A stretch of 34,024 nt of DNA, taken from NCBI GenBank assembly GCA_021162265.1, contig JAGGZA010000044.1:1-34024 (forward strand). The letters are read 5' to 3'. Positions within the stretch are counted from its first letter, which is position 1. Every line of letters starts with the position of its first letter. Source of the stretch: Candidatus Aerophobota bacterium. GTDB lineage: Bacteria; Aerophobota; Aerophobia; Aerophobales; B3-G15. The position numbers were made by a program, and so were the translations under genes. Shown here piece after piece: positions 23,014 to 31,126 of this stretch. The notes under the pieces are model-generated. The model ran no database searches and was not told where the DNA came from. It saw only the letters and a list, made by a program, of their open reading frames with translations.

Positions 23014-24639
23014 TTATAATTGCGAACCTATCATCGCTTTGCCAAGAATATCTAAAAGGCTGTTTACAATCTGCAAAAAGTAAACTGCAGCTCTGTAGGC
23101 TTGCTGGAAGAGAATGATGTTAGTTGCTTCCTCATCAAGGGATACTCCGCATATACTCTGGCGACGGTTCTCAAGCTGGTCAAGGAGAGTTTTTTGATTA
23201 TCTTTCAGCCCTGAAGTTTGCTTTGTTTCTACTCCAAGGTCCGCTATTATCTTACCATAATAATCAGAAAAAGTAGAAGTCCCGTCATCCATAACAAGCC
23301 TGTCCTTAAGCGCAAAGATAGAGAGAGCATTGCTGTTATCTCCAGGTGCCCCGTTACTGGAAGCAGCAATTTTACTTAAATCTTCCTTTATGGCATCATC
23401 AACAGCAATATCTTCTGCTCCTTCTCCTTTAAAAAAATTAGATAGGATACCCAGACTCCCAAGCATAATATTATCAGGATCAGCAGTAATTCTAACTGTC
23501 TGAGGATTTGAGGAATAAGGTCTAAGTATCAGTTTATTTCCATCTTTTGTTGCTTCAACCCCGGTATTAGCTACCTCGGCATTTATCTTCGCAATAATGG
23601 CATCAAGATCATCCCCTGCAGCTACCTGAATGTTAACCCCGTTAATTCCAAAACTACCATTGGTATCCAGGGTACCGGTAAAATCCTTCCACCCTCTTAT
23701 CTGGTTTGTTCCATCAAGTCCCATTCCCTGGCTATGAATAGCGTTAACCTCATCTATCAAAGTAGAAGCAAGGGCATCAAGTTGCTCGAGAAAAGCCGGG
23801 ATAATATTATCTCTTATTTCAATAAGTCCTTTTAATTTTCCATTAGTTATAACCACTTTCTCCCCGCTATCCCTCCATTTAACATCCAGAAAACCATTTT
23901 CTCCTGCCTCGGCTAAAAAAGGGGAAACTGTTCCCTTGCTAACTAAAAGCTGCCCATAAACACTCACTCTTAAAGTATTGTCTCTCATTTCCTGATATTT
24001 GAAATTAATAAGCTGCGAAAGCTCATCTAAAAGCAGGTCGCGTTTGTCTCTTAAATCATTAGCCTGAGCTCTTCCTCCAAGCTCTACTTTTTCTATCTCC
24101 TCGTTAAGATGAGCTATCTGTCCAATTATACTATTTAAATGGTCAACTTCTGTCTTTATCTCTTCATCGATTTTAGTCTGAAGGTTTCTGAGATTTTGAT
24201 AAAGACTTCTAAAAGCCTCACATAGAGCCTCACCCTGCTCTTTTACATTGGCCCTTGCTGCTCCGCTCTCAGGATTATTAGCAAGGTCTGACCAGCTATC
24301 CCAGAAATCGTTCATTATTTTTCCAATGCTATTGTCTGATGGTTCATTAAAAAGAATTTCCAGCTCTTCAAGGATTTCAAGTTTAGCTTTCCACCTGCTT
24401 AGCGTGGGATTTTCCTCGCGGATATAAAAATCAACCACCTCATCCCTCAATCTTTCAACTTTCTCTACCTTAACACCTGTTCCCATAGAGCCCTGGGGTA
24501 AGGTAGTGGCGAGGATAGCTCTCTGGCGAGAAAAACCGGGTGTATTTACATTAGCAATGTTATGACCTATTACATGAAGAGCCTGACGTTGGGTTCTTAC
24601 CGCTCTTATTCCAATCTCGAGAGATCTGAGCGCTTCCAT
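23014..24639 (-). CDS. flgK: Hook-associated protein FlgK (HAP1)
   Basis: 541 residues, a normal size. The N-terminus has LRSLEIGIRAVRTQRQALHV and HNIANVNTPGFSRQRAIL, the rod/hook/HAP motif. The D1 region has DFWDSWSDLANNPESGAAR. The C-terminus has SLDEEATNIILFQQAYRAA, the conserved FlgK ending before the last helix. It forms the first junction ring on the hook. ATG 24639 has AAGGA six bases upstream. It follows flgN, its chaperone gene, by 18 bases. Confidence 0.95.
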   Translation of the reverse strand: MEALRSLEIGIRAVRTQRQALHVIGHNIANVNTPGFSRQRAILATTLPQGSMGTGVKVEKVERLRDEVVDFYIREENPTLSRWKAKLEILEELEILFNEPSDNSIGKIMNDFWDSWSDLANNPESGAARANVKEQGEALCEAFRSLYQNLRNLQTKIDEEIKTEVDHLNSIIGQIAHLNEEIEKVELGGRAQANDLRDKRDLLLDELSQLINFKYQEMRDNTLRVSVYGQLLVSKGTVSPFLAEAGENGFLDVKWRDSGEKVVITNGKLKGLIEIRDNIIPAFLEQLDALASTLIDEVNAIHSQGMGLDGTNQIRGWKDFTGTLDTNGSFGINGVNIQVAAGDDLDAIIAKINAEVANTGVEATKDGNKLILRPYSSNPQTVRITADPDNIMLGSLGILSNFFKGEGAEDIAVDDAIKEDLSKIAASSNGAPGDNSNALSIFALKDRLVMDDGTSTFSDYYGKIIADLGVETKQTSGLKDNQKTLLDQLENRRQSICGVSLDEEATNIILFQQAYRAAVYFLQIVNSLLDILGKAMIGSQL

Positions 24640-24657
24640 TGTTATTCCTTAATTCTC

Positions 24658-25155
24658 TTAGCTTATCTTATTTAAAAGTTTCCTTGTCTGTTCCTGGATG
24701 TGAGCTTTACCTTTTAGATTATAAGTGGGAGTGGATTTTGTCCCCGTTAACCTGTGGAAATACTCATTAATTATCTTTATAGAATACTCAAGAAGAGAGA
24801 TATTTCTGCGGTTAATCCGATTAATCTCAGCAATTTTTGATATTATCTTTTTACGAAGACTCTCCACGTGAAAATAAGGCAAATTCTTCTCCTTCATCTC
24901 CACTATGAGACTTGAAAAAGTGACATTCTGAGGAAGAGATAGTTTATCTTTCATAATCTTGACAATATTCATCCTCAGTTTTTCCCATATTTTCATCTGA
25001 GTGAATATCTTTTCCTCTTCTTCCACAACCTCTTCAAGCTTTTTTAAATCACCTTCTATTATGGCTTTTTCCTCTCTTTTGCAGAGCTTGCTTAAAACCT
25101 CATAGAGATAAAGTTGTTTCTTTAAAACTTTAACTAATTTATTTATTTCCTCCAT
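24658..25155 (-). CDS. flgN: FlgN-like chaperone for FlgK and FlgL
   Basis: 165 residues of all-helical, highly charged sequence with a leading KLVKVLKKQLYLYEVLSKLCKREEKAI segment, typical of FlgN. NRINRRNISLLEYSIKIINEYFHRL precedes a polar tail. FlgN chaperones keep HAP proteins export-competent. Sequence conservation is weak in this family, so the call leans on the position between flgJ and flgK. ATG 25155 is chosen over GTG 25167 because GGAGGAG lies five bases before it; it overlaps flgJ by 17 bases. Confidence 0.85.
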   Translation of the reverse strand: MEEINKLVKVLKKQLYLYEVLSKLCKREEKAIIEGDLKKLEEVVEEEEKIFTQMKIWEKLRMNIVKIMKDKLSLPQNVTFSSLIVEMKEKNLPYFHVESLRKKIISKIAEINRINRRNISLLEYSIKIINEYFHRLTGTKSTPTYNLKGKAHIQEQTRKLLNKIS

Positions 25156-25510
25156 TTTCTCCTCCACTTTTTCCTTTAATTCTATTCTTTAGCTGATTGA
25201 AAAGTATCTTTGCAAGACCTAAACCTCCTGCCTCAGCTACTTTCTCTGCGATGGTATCGTAAAACTCCTCCTCGTAAATTTTACTACTAAACTCCTCCTT
25301 TAAGAAACCAGATTCAGGTATAGTCTTCTTCATCTGACGAAAAAGATAGCTTAAAAAGATAGCCTCAAACTGTGAGCAAACCTTTTTAAGATTCTCTTCA
25401 CCGTCCAGATTTTTTTCTCTCTCTATTAACCTCAAGGAGTAAACATTCTCCGCAATCCTGTAGTGGTTAATCTTTTCATTTAAAGCTGGTAAAAAATGAG
25501 AGTGAAGCAC
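25139..25510 (-). CDS. flgJ: Rod-binding protein FlgJ, N-terminal domain only
   Basis: 123 residues, matching only the rod-binding half of FlgJ. CSQFEAIFLSYLFRQMKKTIP, then FYDTIAEKVAEAGGLGLAKILFNQL, is the rod-capping signature. The C-terminal peptidoglycan hydrolase domain of enterobacterial FlgJ is absent, as in many other phyla, so a separate enzyme must open the wall. The start is GTG at 25510, supported by AAGGAGG five bases before it. It sits 14 bases after flgI and overlaps flgN. Confidence 0.9.
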   Translation of the reverse strand: MLHSHFLPALNEKINHYRIAENVYSLRLIEREKNLDGEENLKKVCSQFEAIFLSYLFRQMKKTIPESGFLKEEFSSKIYEEEFYDTIAEKVAEAGGLGLAKILFNQLKNRIKGKSGGENGGNK

Positions 25511-25524
25511 AATTACCTCCTTTT

Positions 25525-26631
25525 CTACATTATTACAAGTTCTGCCTGTAAAGCTCCTGCCTCTTTCAATGCCTGGAATATGGCAATCATGTCTCTGGGA
25601 GTTACTCCCAGAGCATTAAGAGACTTCACAAGCTCCTCAACAGTTGTACCTTCTAAGACCGCAATCCTACCCTTTTGCTCCTCAGCCTTCACCTTCTTTT
25701 GCTCCTCAACTTTTGTTTCTCCCTGGGAAAAAGGAGGAGGTTGAGAAATAATGGGAGTAGTCTCAATAGTTACAAGCAAACCACCATGAGCAACAGCTAC
25801 AGGGGAGATTCTAACATCACTACCCACAACTATAGTTCCCGTTCTTTCATTAATCACAACCCTTGCTACACTCTCTGGAATAATGGTAAGGTCCTGAACA
25901 GTGGAAATAAATCCTGCTAATTTCTCACCCTGTGAATCCTCAGGAATTTTAACTTTAACCAAACTGGCATCAACAGCAGTAGCAAGCTTCTTAGAAAAAT
26001 TCTTGTTTATTGCCTCACAAATGCGAGTAGCAGTAGTAAAATCAGGATGGGAAAGAACAAAGTTAATTTCCTCCTCGGGAATGTCAGCCACAGGAGATCT
26101 CTGTACTATTCCACCTGCAGGTATTCTCCCAACTGTGGGGTGATTTTTACGGGAGCTTGTTCCCCCCGCCTCTACATTAAACCCACCTATTGAAACAGGA
26201 CCCTGAGCCACAGCATAAACTTTCCCATCCATACTCTGAAGGGGTGTAAGAAGCAAAGTCCCTCCCTCAAGACTTGTAGCATTACCCAGGGAAGACACCA
26301 TCACATCTATCCTGCTCCCCGGTCTATTAAACACGGAAACCTTTGATGTAACGATAACAGCTGCACAGTTTTTCACACTGAGCTTTTCAGGATCTACAGC
26401 AATGCCCATGTTTTGAAGCATATTGCTTATAGACTGGACGGTAAAAACAGCACCCCTTTTATCACCTGTTCCATTTAAACCTACAACAAGCCCATAACCA
26501 AAGAGTTGAATTTCCTTTACATCCTGAAGTCGGGTGAGATCCTTTATCCTCACCTCAATCTCGGTTGCAAAGCTAACAGATGAAACGATAAATAAAACTA
26601 TACAGAGAAAAATCCCGGTGAATTTCTTCAT
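25525..26631 (-). CDS. flgI: Flagellar P-ring protein FlgI
   Basis: 368 residues with a signal peptide (about 1-22, cleaved after VSFA) and canonical sequence: RIKDLTRLQDVKEIQLFGYGLVVGLNGTGD, SNMLQNMGI, SLGNATSLEGGTLLLTPLQ and, near the end, ISQPPPFSQGETKV and LVKSLNALGVTPRDMIAIFQALKEAGALQAELVIM-type C-terminus. It forms the periplasmic ring around the rod at the peptidoglycan layer. GAGAGG precedes ATG 26631. A charged EEQKKVKAEEQK insert lies in the usual variable loop. Confidence 0.96.
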   Translation of the reverse strand: MKKFTGIFLCIVLFIVSSVSFATEIEVRIKDLTRLQDVKEIQLFGYGLVVGLNGTGDKRGAVFTVQSISNMLQNMGIAVDPEKLSVKNCAAVIVTSKVSVFNRPGSRIDVMVSSLGNATSLEGGTLLLTPLQSMDGKVYAVAQGPVSIGGFNVEAGGTSSRKNHPTVGRIPAGGIVQRSPVADIPEEEINFVLSHPDFTTATRICEAINKNFSKKLATAVDASLVKVKIPEDSQGEKLAGFISTVQDLTIIPESVARVVINERTGTIVVGSDVRISPVAVAHGGLLVTIETTPIISQPPPFSQGETKVEEQKKVKAEEQKGRIAVLEGTTVEELVKSLNALGVTPRDMIAIFQALKEAGALQAELVIM

Positions 26632-26643
26632 CTTTTTACCTCT

Positions 26644-27243
26644 CTAAAATATCCTCAGCCAGCTAAAAAGTCTCGTAATGAGACCGGGTCTTCTGGCTTC
26701 AGTTATAGGTCCTCTTCCTTCGTATCTTATATTAACCTGGGCTATATTCACTGAAGAAATAGTGTTATTTTCCCCTATATCCTGAGGACGAACAATCCCC
26801 TCAAGATATATAATCTGCTCTTCTTGATTTACTTTAACCTTTTTCTCTCCTCTTACTTTAAGATTGCCATTGGGAAGGACCTCAATAACTTCAACGGTAA
26901 GTTTAGCTAAAATACTTGCCTTGCGCTGAGTTGAGCCAGAACCCCCGTATCCTGAAGAATAATCCCACCCCAAAGAGGGAAGACTCGTAGAAAAGGAGGG
27001 AAGACTCGTAGAAGGAAGACTTACCTCACTATCAGTTTTACTTTTCCTGTCAAAGTCAGTTTTAGCAGTTTGAGAAGCTGTTGAAAATTCAGATATAATC
27101 ACAGTTAAAGTATCGCCCACCTTAGAGGCCCGGGGAGTAGTGAAGAGAGAAGTTACTGCTTCTACCTGTAAAGAGTTAGAGTTAACGATAAAAATCAGGA
27201 CAAAAAGTACAGATAAAACCTTTGCAAAGAGATATATTTTCAT
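26644..27243 (-). CDS. flgH: Flagellar L-ring protein FlgH without lipobox
   Basis: 199 residues. The mature part is typical FlgH: ASKVGDTLTVIISE, KLTVEVIEVLPNGNLKVRGEK, YLEGIVRPQDIGENNTISS and VNIRYEGRGPITEARRPGLITRLFSWL. FlgH is normally an outer-membrane lipoprotein with an N-terminal cysteine; here the signal peptide (about 1-29, cleavage near QVEA) has no cysteine and there is none in the protein, so it should be cut by the general signal peptidase. A Ser/Leu/Pro-rich repeat and Gly/Ser loop occupy about residues 80-105. ATG 27243 (GAGGAG seven bases before) is preferred over GTG 27261; it starts one base after flgA. Confidence 0.93.
   Translation of the reverse strand: MKIYLFAKVLSVLFVLIFIVNSNSLQVEAVTSLFTTPRASKVGDTLTVIISEFSTASQTAKTDFDRKSKTDSEVSLPSTSLPSFSTSLPSLGWDYSSGYGGSGSTQRKASILAKLTVEVIEVLPNGNLKVRGEKKVKVNQEEQIIYLEGIVRPQDIGENNTISSVNIAQVNIRYEGRGPITEARRPGLITRLFSWLRIF
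26976..27013 (-). repeat. 17-bp direct repeat in flgH
   Basis: AGGGAAGACTCGTAGAA occurs at 26976-26992 and 26997-27013, period 21 bp (seven codons), with a shorter third match from 27014. It encodes a SLPSTSLPSFSTSLPS stretch. It is in frame, so it changes the length of a surface loop without breaking the protein. Confidence 0.85.
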
Positions 27244-27244
27244 T

Positions 27245-27862
27245 TTACCACTCCTCAACACCTATAGGATTTACTTTTACGGTAAAAGGGGCTATTATCT
27301 TTCCTTTTATTTTCTTAAAAGAAGAAACATTTATAACCTCTATTGTTTCTCCCTTTTTCCCTGACTCAAGGGCTCTTGCCTGGGTAACAACCCTCAAATT
27401 ACCCTCCTCTACCACAAGGCTGACAATATCTCCTCTCCTGACAAGATAACTTTCCTTTTCTCTTAAAGAGCTATCTTTTCCAGATAAATCTCTCTTACCT
27501 TGCTTGTCAGAAAGGGATAAATTCTCTCTGCTTACAAGAATCTCTTCATTCCCATATATACTGACCTGCTGTGGAGATATTCCATTTTGATAGAGACGTA
27601 CCAGAACATATGCCTTATTTAAAAATCGAGTTTTCCCGGGAAGAGGGGAAGAGCCAACCTTTATCTTCAGAAGTTTTCGCTTTAAATTCTCATCTGCTTT
27701 AACTTCTCTGGCTATCTCTCCAAGATAGATAAAATCACCTTTAACTTCAGCTTTATCCTTCAGAATTACCACTACCTTTTCCCTGCCCATAGCAGATAAA
27801 GGCAGATAGCTAAAAGCCAGTAAAACAAGGCACATAAGCGGCAAAAACTTAATTTTTATCAT
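27245..27862 (-). CDS. flgA: P-ring assembly chaperone FlgA
   Basis: 205 residues with a signal peptide (about 1-24). The C-terminal SAF-type domain has SYLVRRGDIVSLVVEEGNLRVVTQARALESGKKGETIEVIN and ends FTVKVNPIGVEEW, the usual FlgA pattern of a GD-V turn and a long beta hairpin. FlgA is a periplasmic chaperone for FlgI polymerisation. ATG 27862 has GAGG six bases before it; ATG 27874, four codons upstream, is nearly as good. It lies between flgG and flgH in the canonical flgFGAHI order. Confidence 0.88.
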   Translation of the reverse strand: MIKIKFLPLMCLVLLAFSYLPLSAMGREKVVVILKDKAEVKGDFIYLGEIAREVKADENLKRKLLKIKVGSSPLPGKTRFLNKAYVLVRLYQNGISPQQVSIYGNEEILVSRENLSLSDKQGKRDLSGKDSSLREKESYLVRRGDIVSLVVEEGNLRVVTQARALESGKKGETIEVINVSSFKKIKGKIIAPFTVKVNPIGVEEW

Positions 27863-27890
27863 CTTTCGCCTCATCTACCTTTATCTACCT

Positions 27891-28679
27891 TTACCTTCGC
27901 AAATTGTTAGCTATTCTGAGCATTTCATCTGTGGTCTGGATAGCTTTAGAGTTAATTTCGTATGCTCTTTGAGCTATAATCATATTAGCCATCTCTTCTA
28001 CTACCTGAACGTTGGACATCTCCAGAAATCCCTGAGAAACAATGCCAAATCCATCAAGACCTGGAGTCCCTGTAATTGCCTCACCCGAAGCATCTGTTGG
28101 CTTGTAAAGATTGTATCCTATACTATCAAGACCTGCTGGATTTATGAACTTAGCAAGGACTATATTCCCCACTTCCTGAGGAGCGGTATTTCCCGGAAGC
28201 AAAACAGATACTGTTCCATCGTGGGAGATGGAAATATTGGTTGCTTCTGGAGGAATAACTATTTCTGGCTCAAGGGTAAGACCATTAGCAGTTACTATCC
28301 TGCCATCCTTATCCAGTTTAAAGGAGCCATCTCTTGTATAAGCTATACTCCCATCTGGCTGAAGCACCTGAAAGAAACCATCTCCTTCAATAACAAGATC
28401 AAGTGGATTCTGAGTCTCCGTCACCTCTCCCTGGGTAAATATTTTTCCAATAGCTACAGGCTGAACACCATGGCCAATCTGAATACCAATAGGAAGCTGT
28501 CCACCACCAGGAGCTTTACCTCCAGCCATAGTTATTGTCTGATAAAGAAGGTCCTGGAAATCAACCCGACTTTTCTTAAATCCTATTGTATTTACATTGG
28601 CAAGATTATTTGCTATCGTATCCACAAATAGCTGCTGCGCCTTCATACCTGCTGCTGCAGTCCATAGAGCTCTTAACAT
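27891..28679 (-). CDS. flgG: Distal rod protein FlgG
   Basis: 262 residues, the exact family length. LRALWTAAAGMKAQQLFVDTIANNLANVNTIGFKKSRVDFQDLLYQ at the N-terminus and MSNVQVVEEMANMIIAQRAYEINSKAIQTTDEMLRIANNLRR at the C-terminus are diagnostic. LVIEGDGFFQVLQPDGSIAYTRDG is the shared rod/hook core. FlgG builds the distal rod through the P and L rings. AAGGAGG lies seven bases before ATG 28679; it follows flgF by 12 bases. Confidence 0.97.
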   Translation of the reverse strand: MLRALWTAAAGMKAQQLFVDTIANNLANVNTIGFKKSRVDFQDLLYQTITMAGGKAPGGGQLPIGIQIGHGVQPVAIGKIFTQGEVTETQNPLDLVIEGDGFFQVLQPDGSIAYTRDGSFKLDKDGRIVTANGLTLEPEIVIPPEATNISISHDGTVSVLLPGNTAPQEVGNIVLAKFINPAGLDSIGYNLYKPTDASGEAITGTPGLDGFGIVSQGFLEMSNVQVVEEMANMIIAQRAYEINSKAIQTTDEMLRIANNLRR

Positions 28680-28691
28680 TTCCTTACCTCC

Positions 28692-29423
28692 TTAAATTCT
28701 TATTTGTAACTCGTTACAAACCTTTTCTAAGGTTGCATCCTGAAGTTTAGCTGCTCTTTGAGCAGCCTCATAAAGACGAAGGTTTGCTATAAGGCTTACC
28801 ATTTCCTTAACTATATCTACATTGGAAAGTTCAAGATATCCTTGCTTAATTAGATAACTACCCTGTATTGTTCCTTTAGAGCCTCTGGGTTCAAAAAGAT
28901 TTTCCCCCTTTTTATAAAGATAAAGAGAGGTATTCGGGAAAAACTCCACTCTTATTTTGTCTATTTTCTTTCCGTTAACTATCACCTCCCCTTGAGGATT
29001 AATATCCAGGTTAGAGACCTTCGGGGAGGGAATGGTTAAAATTCCTCTTTGCCCGAGTAAAAAATAACCATCTGGAGTTATCACCCTTCTCTTATTATCC
29101 AGACTAAAATTACCAGCTCTTGTATAAGCTATACCTTGAGGAGTAAGAAGTACGAAAAATCCCTTTCCCTTAATAGCTATATCCAGTACCCTCCCCGTAG
29201 ATTCAACCTCTCCCTGGCTAAAGTCGATAAAAGTATCTTCAACTTCTGATTGTCTTTGATCTCCCTGAAGTTCCCTTTGTAAAATAGTGGAAAAACTTCT
29301 ATAAACAGGAATATCCCTTTTGTACCCGGGTGTAGATACATTTGCAATATTATTGGTGATTACCCTTTGCGCCTGCATTACTGCAAGCATTCCTGAAGCT
29401 GCACTGAATAATCCTCTAACCAT
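28692..29423 (-). CDS. flgF: Proximal rod protein FlgF
   Basis: 243 residues, similar to FlgG but shorter. VRGLFSAASGMLAVMQAQRVITNNIANVSTPGYKRD at the N-terminus, IKGKGFFVLLTPQGIAYTRAG in the core and LELSNVDIVKEMVSLIANLRLYEAAQRA at the C-terminus. The frame could extend to ATG 29453, but the sigma-54 promoter at 29463-29479 starts transcription near 29452, and ATG 29423 has AAGGTGAG just before it, so 29423 is taken as the start. It is the first gene of the nine-gene flgF-flgL run. Confidence 0.93.
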   Translation of the reverse strand: MVRGLFSAASGMLAVMQAQRVITNNIANVSTPGYKRDIPVYRSFSTILQRELQGDQRQSEVEDTFIDFSQGEVESTGRVLDIAIKGKGFFVLLTPQGIAYTRAGNFSLDNKRRVITPDGYFLLGQRGILTIPSPKVSNLDINPQGEVIVNGKKIDKIRVEFFPNTSLYLYKKGENLFEPRGSKGTIQGSYLIKQGYLELSNVDIVKEMVSLIANLRLYEAAQRAAKLQDATLEKVCNELQIRI

Positions 29424-29462
29424 CTTTCTCACCTTAAAATATTTTCTCACCACCTCTATTCT

Positions 29463-29479
29463 TGCAAAACATGTGCCAA
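29463..29479 (-). promoter_or_regulatory. Sigma-54 promoter of the flgF-flgL operon
   Basis: On the minus strand TTGGCACATGTTTTGCA: TGGCAC and TTGCA match consensus and GG and GC are exactly ten bases apart. Predicted start 29452, leader about 30 bases to ATG 29423. It needs an NtrC-type activator; one is encoded at 1027-2436. Confidence 0.88.
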
Positions 29480-29522
29480 AAAATGAGAGATAAATAAAAT
29501 ATTAAATTTTATTAAAGGAAAG

Positions 29523-29546
29523 GGTTAAAAAGCACAATTTTTAACC
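29523..29546. other. Inverted repeat downstream of flgM
   Basis: GGTTAAAAA and TTTTTAACC form a perfect 9-bp, A/T-rich stem around a six-base loop, 43 bases after the flgM stop. There is no T run beyond the stem, so it is at best a weak terminator or an mRNA end-stabilising hairpin. Confidence 0.4.
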
Positions 29547-29578
29547 TGAAGGTAGGAAAAATCTTCTTTGAAGGTAGG
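29547..29578. promoter_or_regulatory. Paired direct repeat, possible activator (enhancer) sites
   Basis: TGAAGGTAGG occurs at 29547-29556 and 29569-29578. Start-to-start distance is 22 bp, about two helical turns, so both face the same side of DNA. The pair lies about 95-126 bp upstream of the predicted sigma-54 start at 29452, the normal range for NtrC-type enhancers. Function is inferred. Confidence 0.45.
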
Positions 29579-29588
29579 TAAAATTTAA

Positions 29589-29885
29589 TTAGAGAATCTC
29601 ATTTATTAATTTTTTTAAAGTTTTTTCCAGAACCTCCTTGGAATCATATTCCCCAGCAGATAATTTCCTCTCTACTTCTTTTATTCTATCCTCCCTCACC
29701 TCGGGCATCTTTTTAATTATTTGAATATATTCGGAAATTTTCTTAGCTTCAACAGAAAGGTCCACTATATCTTTTCCCTGTTTCCCCGATAATTTCAAAA
29801 GATGTTTTCTTATCTTTTCCTTTGTTATCTGCTTAATATGAGTATTGGCAGAAGGAAAAGAGCCATCTATTTTTCTTGATTCCAT
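29589..29885 (-). CDS. flgM: Anti-sigma-28 factor FlgM
   Basis: 98 residues with a polar, probably disordered N-terminus and the FlgM core from about 38: DIVDLSVEAKKISEYIQIIKKMPEVREDRIKEVERKLSAGEY, ending in a helix. It binds and holds sigma-28 until the hook is complete, then is exported. Transcription from the sigma-28 promoter at 31127-31154, through two receiver genes, would give the usual negative feedback. GGGGGG precedes ATG 29885 and the gene follows cheY by 17 bases. Confidence 0.9.
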   Translation of the reverse strand: MESRKIDGSFPSANTHIKQITKEKIRKHLLKLSGKQGKDIVDLSVEAKKISEYIQIIKKMPEVREDRIKEVERKLSAGEYDSKEVLEKTLKKLINEIL

Positions 29886-29902
29886 CTTATTACCCCCCTA
29901 TT

Positions 29903-30271
29903 TTAGTCTATCACTTCTTCAATTTTATCTTTTAAATCATTTAAAGAAAAAGGTTTGGTAACATAGCTTGTAGCTCCTGCCTCAAGCGCAGCCATAACCT
30001 CTTCCTGAGTATTTATAGTTGTCAGCATTATAACAGGAATTTTCTTATTTTTTTCTCTTAAAGCATGGAGAAACTGCAAACCATTCATCTCGGGCATATT
30101 CCAATCACATATAATAAGGTCTATCTTACCTTCATCGAGTTTTTTTAACCCCTCCATGCCATTTGTTGCCTCTATTATTTTATCATATCCCAGTTTGGTC
30201 AAGTGGTGTCTGGCTATTTTACGCATGGTTGTTGAATCGTCTACAATCATTATAGTAATTTCGCTATTCAT
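29903..30271 (-). CDS. cheY: Chemotaxis-type response regulator CheY
   Basis: 122-residue single receiver with every catalytic residue: IMIVDDST (acidic pair), IICDWNMPEMNG (phosphoacceptor Asp), VIMLTT (switch Thr) and YVTKPF (Lys). The CDWNMPEMNG sequence and the short length are typical of CheY that binds the flagellar switch. ATG 30271 with AAGGAGG nine bases upstream is chosen over TTG 30280. It overlaps the upstream double-receiver gene by eight bases, and flgM follows, so it belongs to the sigma-28 late class. No CheA, CheW or receptor lies in the window. Confidence 0.88.
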   Translation of the reverse strand: MNSEITIMIVDDSTTMRKIARHHLTKLGYDKIIEATNGMEGLKKLDEGKIDLIICDWNMPEMNGLQFLHALREKNKKIPVIMLTTINTQEEVMAALEAGATSYVTKPFSLNDLKDKIEEVID

Positions 30272-31064
30272 CAGAAACAACCTCCTTTTGATTTAAAATC
30301 TCTCCTATGCTTTCTCTAAGCTCATCCAGTTGAAAGGGTTTGCTCAGATATTTTTTTATCCCCAGATCCTTAACTTTTTCGCTACCTTCTTTTTCACTTA
30401 CACTGCTCACAACTATTACAGGTATATTTTGACCGGACTCTTTTAAGGTTTGAAGAAACTCCACTCCATCCATCTGAGGCAAATTTAGCTCTGTAATAAT
30501 AAGATCTGGATTTTTAAATTCCACTGCTTCAAGGGCTTCGATTCCATTAGAGGAGGTTATTACATCCCAGTTCTTTCCTCCCAGGACCCCTTTATAAAAT
30601 TTCTGCACCCTTGGTTCACTATCAACACATAAAATCAATTTTCTCTTTTTGATTCCCTGATAACTTCCGGATAAAACATCCTCCACTAATTTTTTAAGCT
30701 CTTTCTTATCCACAGGCTTTCCCAGAAAACGGACTATACCCAGCAACTCTGCCTCTTTTCTTATCTCCTCCCGAGGATAGGCGGTAACCATTATCACTGG
30801 AAGCTCTTTTAGCTGGACAACGGATTGCATATCTTTTGTGAGCTTTCTTATATTTCTCAAAACTTCAAGTCCGCTCATATCAGGAAGCTCCACATCCAGA
30901 ATTAAAAGGTCAACATCTTTTTTCATTACTGTATCAAGAACCTCTCTTCCCTTCTCGACAAATATCAACTCATAATTCTTAGAGGTCAAAGTTTGTTTCA
31001 CAAATATCTGAAATAATTTAACATCATCGGCAACCAGTATAAATTTTTTCTCTTTTTTATCCAT
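30264..31064 (-). CDS. Double-receiver response regulator
   Basis: 266 residues made of two receiver domains and nothing else. REC1 (about 7-132) keeps the acidic pair (VADDV), phosphoacceptor Asp57 in LLILDVELPDMSG and Lys116 in FLGKPV. REC2 (about 141-260) has CVDSE, Lys242 in YLSKPF, but Glu192 in LIITELNLPQMDG where the phosphoacceptor Asp should be, a change that often mimics the active form. It has no DNA-binding or enzymatic output. No ribosome site is obvious before ATG 31064. First gene of the sigma-28 operon with cheY and flgM, so a motility role is likely; a scaffold, phosphate sink or switch-binding protein are options. Confidence 0.85.
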   Translation of the reverse strand: MDKKEKKFILVADDVKLFQIFVKQTLTSKNYELIFVEKGREVLDTVMKKDVDLLILDVELPDMSGLEVLRNIRKLTKDMQSVVQLKELPVIMVTAYPREEIRKEAELLGIVRFLGKPVDKKELKKLVEDVLSGSYQGIKKRKLILCVDSEPRVQKFYKGVLGGKNWDVITSSNGIEALEAVEFKNPDLIITELNLPQMDGVEFLQTLKESGQNIPVIVVSSVSEKEGSEKVKDLGIKKYLSKPFQLDELRESIGEILNQKEVVSDE

Positions 31065-31126
31065 TGAAAAATAAATTGCAGGTTCTAAATTTAAGAATGC
31101 ATCTTAAAGAATGCCACTTGTTTTTA

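Noticed and set aside
27969..28631. 220-codon plus-strand frame opposite flgG
   Set aside because: Shadow of the highly conserved flgG; the translation is low-complexity and unlike any protein, with no promoter or ribosome site.
31081..31126. TGGCAT with a downstream TGC near the double-receiver gene as a second sigma-54 promoter
   Set aside because: Spacing between GG and GC is not ten bases, and a clear sigma-28 promoter covers the region.
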